Source of the DNA: Ephydatia muelleri
Taxonomy: Eukaryota; Porifera; Demospongiae; Spongillida; Spongillidae
Direction: 5' to 3'
DNA length: 64,000 nucleotides
Assembly: GCA_013339895.1 (NCBI GenBank)
Contig: JABACO010000005.1
Location: 9,885,898 to 9,949,897, forward strand
Part shown: one piece after another, positions 59,370 to 64,000 of the stretch
How the letters are laid out: each line of letters opens with the position of its first letter
Numbering within the stretch: position 1 is the stretch's first letter
The notes under the pieces: generated by a model
Database searches by the model: none
What the model was told of the DNA's origin: nothing
The model's input: only the letters and a program-made list of their open reading frames with translations
Translations under genes and position numbers: made by a program

Positions 59370-60105
59370 CACAACAGTAGAGATTATTGACCTTAAAAAC
59401 CACAATAGTTTTAAAACTCTTGATTTTCTCTGATAGCCAGTTGATCCAGCTATACTCACAACCTGATTCGTCAAAAAAATAACTAGTGATTAATAAACTA
59501 TGCTTATTTACACCATAACACTTCAAAATTAATATAAAGCATTTGTATAATGACATGTACTGATGTAGATGCTCGCTTCTGCTCAAACGCCAGCATGGAT
59601 ATACCCTAGCCTAACTGAAACCACGTGCACTGTATGTGGCTGTTCTGCCGCCGCTCTATCAACAGTGTGCTTTCTAGTCCTATCATTGAGTACAGTACCA
59701 TGCATGTAGAATGCAGTGGACAAGCAGCCTGAGTGGCATAGCAGAATGACCAGAACAACGCCAAATAAAAGATTAGTGGCAGACATATTGTTTATTACAA
59801 TAAAGAACTGAGACATATTATTGGGAACGAAATCACACCACCATAGACAGAAAGAATACATCAAATCCAGGATGGATTACATCACAGCAGGCTAGCTGCG
59901 ACGTTAGGGCTGAAACTATGATATCCTGTCATTTTGCCATGAATACTTAGCTACCGGTATAGTACATGTTTTTGCTAACATATTTCGTTTTTTCGGTTCA
60001 AGCCGAGGTTTTTATTTCCCATACCATTATAATTGAGCGACACATATTGCTACATCATATACATGTATATAGTTTCTTCAACTTCCCTGTGATTGATGTG
60101 CCCGA

Positions 60106-60613
60106 ATGGAAATATATATATTACAGCAATGTGTGAACAGTCAGCACGTAGAGGGAGTTGATCAAAATAGCGGATTATTAATCCATATGATTCGCCTAAT
60201 GAGCAAAACGTTTTTGAGCCTTTGTTACACTACATTAAAAAAAGGTCCAAGCACTCAAAAAATATCTGCGGGATCGTTTCGCGAAAACGGACCTGGATCC
60301 AAAAGAAGAATACCCTTGATTCTGGTATGCCTACATAAGAACTTACAAGAATGTACATATTGTCCAGCTTATGTTTTTCTCTCTAAAACTGAGCAAACAC
60401 GACATTTCAAGCTATTTCATCGCAGAAAATATAGGGGTAAAACATCTGCAAGCACAGAGGGGAGTTATGTGTGCAACATTAATGTTGATGGCAATAATCT
60501 GTGTGGGGAGCATTGTTCCTCTACATATCAGCTACACAAACATAAACAAAACCTATCTCATTGCAAGAAACATAAAACGAAAACACCATACCCCACCCAA
60601 GGAGGGATATGGG
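60106..60613 (+). CDS. Zinc-finger-like ORF interrupted by a hAT insertion
   Basis: An open frame runs from 60106 up to the hAT insertion at 60614. It contains C2H2-like spacing: ECTYCPAYVFLSKTEQTRHF, KLFHRR, then CNINVDGNNLCGEHCSSTYQ and LHKHKQNLSHCKKHK. Its middle includes GGGATCGTTTCGCGAAAACG at about 60271, close to the GGGATCG MITE terminus. Beyond the element, the target duplicate GATATGGG resumes at 62025. It may be a remnant of a transposon-encoded or host finger gene; the start is uncertain. Confidence 0.4.
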
Positions 60614-62024
60614 CAGGCCCGTTGAGAGCCAGGTTGGGGCCCGGGTAATAACTCTCACGAGAGGCCCCCTCCTTAATACTTTTTAAAAATAAATAAATAA
60701 TTTTAATGAACTAATATTACTTATCTGCATGTTAGCGATTAAATTTCGTCTGGCCGTGAATTTTGATCAATCGACAAATGAAATTGCAGTGACACGATTA
60801 CAGTACATGAATAAATTAATAGTATAAATAGCTTGAATGCTATGGACTGTTCAATGGCATAATGTTCAATGAATCATAACTACTATGAACGAATCGGCGA
60901 TGTCACCATGCACACGGCACAGACTCACAGTGCCACTTTTCTATCCTTCCTGGACGCAAATGTGGCAATGATTGAATCGTAATCTATTGTCTTTGCTAAC
61001 TCGGATTCAATGCAAAGCAGGGCTAAGCCTTGTAGTCGTTCCTGAGCCATTGTTGATCTGCTGTATGATTTTATTCGCTTCAATTGACTAAAACTTCTTT
61101 CTGCAGATGCCACGGTGACTGGCAAGGTGCAAAATATCCGCAGGCGGATGCAAACGTTAGGGAACAAAGATTCCAGGCGCGCGTCATGCAGCTTGTTCAG
61201 CAACTGCAAAGGGGACATCTGTACGTCTCCAAGATTGGCATGTTGCCATCTATTTCAGGATCAGCCTTACTCGCAGACTGCTCACTCGTGTCTGCAGGAG
61301 CAGGACAGTTACTTAAGGCTTCATCGCCTCTATGTACAGTGTCAACATGAGAAGAAGAACCGCCTGTACACGCACATGTACAAGTATCCAGATCTGTTAC
61401 CGTCGCTGCCTCAGGCAGAACAGTCCGAGTAGCATCGTCAGTTTGATTTTGGGTAGATGTAACTGATGTACATGTAGGCTATCCAAGGATGAAGATTCGG
61501 ATGCTTGAAAGAAAGAATCGAGTTTTGTTAACTTCGCGATCTCAGTTTTAGCAGCAGTAAGTTTCTTTCGTTTTGCAGCACCACTTTCGTATCGACGCAT
61601 TTTTTCATTTGCTAATAGCACGACACAGCCAAAAGTTACTGCTGAACATATATGTAACAGACTTGATGCAAACATGTTATATACATGTTCAGCAGTATCA
61701 CTTTTGCTGTGTATAGGGGCAGGCTTTTGCTTGCTCGTTCACACTTTCATGCTGACCATGCAGGGTGGCCCTGACTGGCATCCCTGACACAGGACTATGC
61801 CGGAATTCTATTTATTGCCAAAAACCATTTAAAAGTATCATTACAATTTTTTTTTCGCAATTGTGCGTGAAAAGCGCGTCAACATGAAACATGAAAAGGA
61901 TTTACATTGGCAGTCAGAATTGAAAAATTGTCGAACAAATTTTTTCTTAGGGATCGCGGGGCCCCCCTTTTGCCGCGGGGCCCGGGGTAGCTTACCCCCC
62001 TGCCCCCCCCTCTCAACGGCACTG
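60614..62024. mobile_element. hAT-family element with perfect 8-bp target duplication
   Basis: Ends are CAGGCCCGTTGAGAG (left) and, inverted, CAGTGCCGTTGAGAG (right), a classic hAT terminus, followed by G-rich tracts. GATATGGG occurs directly outside both ends (60606-60613 and 62025-62032). Length is 1411 bp. Inside are pieces of a transposase on the minus strand, so this is an internally deleted or decayed derivative. It belongs to a different group from the 5-bp-duplication hAT at 19418-22283. Confidence 0.92.
60925..61218 (-). pseudogene. hAT transposase C-terminal remnant (hATC domain)
   Basis: Encodes NVCIRLRIFCTLPVTVASAE, then RSFSQLKRIKSYSRSTMAQE and RLQGLALLCIESELAKTIDY, the dimerisation domain at the end of hAT transposases. 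The stop lies close to the right side of the frame. A further piece at 61675-61397 (RYESGAAKRKKLTAAKTEIA) may be the N-terminal part. Only these fragments remain of a protein that is normally 600 residues or more. Confidence 0.85.
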
Positions 62025-62210
62025 GATATGGGCTGCCAGCGGAATGCACATATTGCTTAAAATTGATACATGTGACAAGAGTAAGGGTGTGAGTATAGTG
62101 ATCATGACTTTGTTTGCCCTGCTTGTGCATGTGGGAAGAGAAGAAGGAAATAAATTAACCATTCAGTATGCACTCTACAATGTGCATGCATTTTGTTGAT
62201 GGTTAATTAT

Positions 62211-62221
<11 letters not shown>

Positions 62222-62242
<21 letters not shown>

Positions 62243-62247
62243 GGGGG
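62222..62247. repeat. Poly-G run
   Basis: About 26 G after a T-rich tract; G-quadruplex-capable. Confidence 0.95.
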
Positions 62248-62639
62248 TGTCTACAATGATATGTCATAACGACGTTTTTGTTGGAGATGCCTCTTACTCT
62301 GACAAATATAAAAAGTGAAAAAGATAAAATAAATAAACAACCATGTTATTGAAGTCTTTTTCCATACCTAGGTCCAATAAAACACTTGATGGAGGCAGTA
62401 GCTAAGTACTCTACTTGGAAGAGAAGCTACACAGATATGAGAACGATGAGGTGATGTATAATCTGTCGCACATAAAATCCCGTGAATATCTTGAGGACTC
62501 AATAGTGACCGTAGAATGTTCCATCAGTGGGCCAAGATTAATCTATCTAATCCAGATACCACTGGACTTTCCACCTCCTCCTTGATAATGTCTGATTTTG
62601 GTACACTGTATGTTTCCTTCAACAATTAGAACAATGAAC

Positions 62640-63115
62640 AATACAGTCCCCTCTTAAATGGACCCCACCATGGCTTATGGAAATGTTGGAAGTGTCCCCT
62701 TCACACTACACTGTTGTGCAGAAACACCAAGTCCCCAACACTGTAGGGCTTACCTCATACAGATCAATCATAAAAAACTCTTTTGATGATGCAGTTGTGT
62801 TCTCACTTGATCATATACCCTCTGGAATGATTATTGCAACCATTTCTCAACATACTATTCATGATCACCACAGGGAGGTGCTGAAGGCTGGAGTATGATA
62901 GAGTGAGATGTGAGCTTTGTCCCAAACATGAGTTCAAACTGAGTTTCCCTGCACAATTGCCAACAAGATTGTAACTAACTAAAGCCCCAATTCTGCTCAT
63001 CACCCTAGACTACAATACTTGGCATATTCAGCAATTAATATTCTGTTAAACCTCTCAACTAGGACATCAGATTGAGGGTGATATGGGTTTGTTCTTGTCT
63101 TTCGGATGCAAAAAA
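62640..63115 (-). mobile_element. Ty3/gypsy-type retrotransposon fossil (integrase region)
   Basis: The minus strand shows the integrase signature YHPQSD.LVERFNR near 63080-63040, an FELMFG-type motif near 62930 and a FHKPWWGPF-type motif near 62670, in the order expected for Ty3/gypsy-like integrase C-termini. It is broken, with several interruptions, and looks old. No LTRs were identified. Confidence 0.7.
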
Positions 63116-63479
63116 ATTAAAATCAGTATTTACAAACACAGATGAATACATGAACTGCAAGCTTGATTACACTGGTATACCGGGTGCTTGGATAATGAAG
63201 GCAAAAGCAAAAGTTTTAATTTCTTAATAGGGTTATTAATCAAAATGAATGTATACAATGTGAAGGTTAAGCATATTATTTACCTTTAATAGGTGTAAAG
63301 ATAAAATCAAATACATTCAAATCAATCAATATGCAGTTGCACTAATCATTTCACAAGAGGACAAACTTCCCTCTGTTGGTGCCACATTAACTGAAACAAG
63401 AAAATCTATGCACTCGGAAAATAGAAAACTACAAAATGCCCTTGCTGATTGCATATATGACAACCTATCTGCTAAGCAG

Positions 63480-63989
63480 CAATGACTGGTTGATCTTAGT
63501 AGGGAAAAAGGTGCATCCTCATGGTTATCTGTACTTCCTTTGGACGAGTTTGGTTTCTCTCTGCATAAGGGTGCATTTCGAGATGCACTTTGTTTGAGGT
63601 ATGGCTGGAGTCTCTCAAATGTGTCATCATCTTGTACCTGTGGTATGTCATTCTCTGTTGACCATGCAATGACGTGCAACTTGGGCGGCTTTCCAACAAT
63701 TCGCCATAATGAGATACGAGATCTCACTGCTTCCTTGTTATCAGAAGTATGCCATATTGCCATTGAACCTCACTTACAACCACTGAATGGTGAAGGCTTT
63801 CACCACAAATCTGCCAACACTGATGAGAATTCACATCTCGATATATGTGCCAGGGGTTTTTGGAATCATGGTCAGGATGCTTATGTTGATGTAAGCATCC
63901 TAATGCTCCAAGCTACCGTTCCATGGACTTGCCAGCAATATATCACAGACATGAATCGGAAAAAAAGCGACAATATAGTCAATGGGTGA
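63480..63989 (+). mobile_element. Retroelement fossil, C-terminal zinc-binding/nuclease-like region
   Basis: The frame carries REKGASSWLSVLPLDEFGFS, LHKGAFRDALCLRYGW, a C-T-C-G..DHAMTC..IRHNEIRDLTA zinc-binding-like block, and LDICARGFW..DAYVDVSIL. I recall this arrangement from the C-terminal part of reverse-transcriptase proteins frequent in cnidarians, sponges and fish. It shares the C..H-A..C..RHN..R pattern with 8002-8740. No RT domain lies in the window and the element runs close to the right edge. Family is unresolved. Confidence 0.6.
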
Positions 63990-64000
63990 AAGAGGTTGAG

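Overview
This is a eukaryotic, animal window. The genes are broken by short GT..AG introns and lie close together, many in head-to-head pairs. The gene set (MCM3AP/GANP, GTSF1, KICS2, DCDC2-like, GATAD1, MPV17, ACOT7, ESD, POLR3K, eEF1A, RPLP0) is metazoan. Compact genes, AT-rich spacers, many small palindromic transposons and frequent TACATGTA octamers suggest an early-branching marine invertebrate. A demosponge is my best guess, but this is inference; no single sequence proves it.

Layout. 1-5.7 kb: 5' part of an MCM3AP/GANP mRNA-export gene (minus), facing a small unknown ORF. 6-9 kb: spacer with a decayed retroelement and a MITE fragment. 9.2-12.7 kb: GTSF1-like piRNA cofactor gene (plus), convergent with a crotonase-family gene (12.8-14.1 kb, minus), which is head-to-head with KICS2 (14.2-18.6 kb, plus). 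18.76-23.87 kb: island of nested transposons holding a complete-looking hAT with an open 826-codon transposase frame and a 5-bp target duplication. 24.0-25.7 kb: decayed NRF-6-type acyltransferase. 27.9-30.6 kb: DCDC2-like doublecortin gene (minus), head-to-head with eEF1A (31.0-32.7 kb). 32.9-39.3 kb: complete eight-exon MPV17 gene, convergent with POLR3K (39.4-39.9 kb), which is head-to-head with an unrecognised multi-exon gene (40.0-44.1 kb). 44.2-49.6 kb: three tandem ACOT7-type thioesterase genes plus the tail of a fourth, dead copy. 49.7-53.3 kb: GATAD1, head-to-head with the third thioesterase and convergent with ESD (53.4-54.2 kb). 54.4-56.1 kb: RPLP0, with two sister C/D-box snoRNAs in its introns. 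56.1-64.0 kb: gene-poor, with foldback and piggyBac-like elements, a hAT derivative with a perfect 8-bp target duplication, and retroelement fossils.

Working together. No operon is seen; the genes are mixed housekeeping loci. Five head-to-head pairs have start codons about 65-360 bp apart and probably share promoters; a sixth, less certain pair is GANP and the small ORF. The most notable observations are: the two RPLP0 intronic snoRNAs, whose guide matches the 18S site methylated by human SNORD83 and yeast snR52; a 33-nt in-frame MPV17 exon lying between two ~400-bp inverted repeats; the thioesterase tandem array; and the TIR-bearing element families (an ATAT-flanked MITE, TTAA-flanked elements, a 5-bp-TSD hAT and an 8-bp-TSD hAT).

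Exon limits were read by eye from splice consensus and protein similarity. They are firm for MPV17, eEF1A, RPLP0, POLR3K and GATAD1, and approximate for GANP, GTSF1, KICS2, DCDC2 and the 40-44 kb gene.
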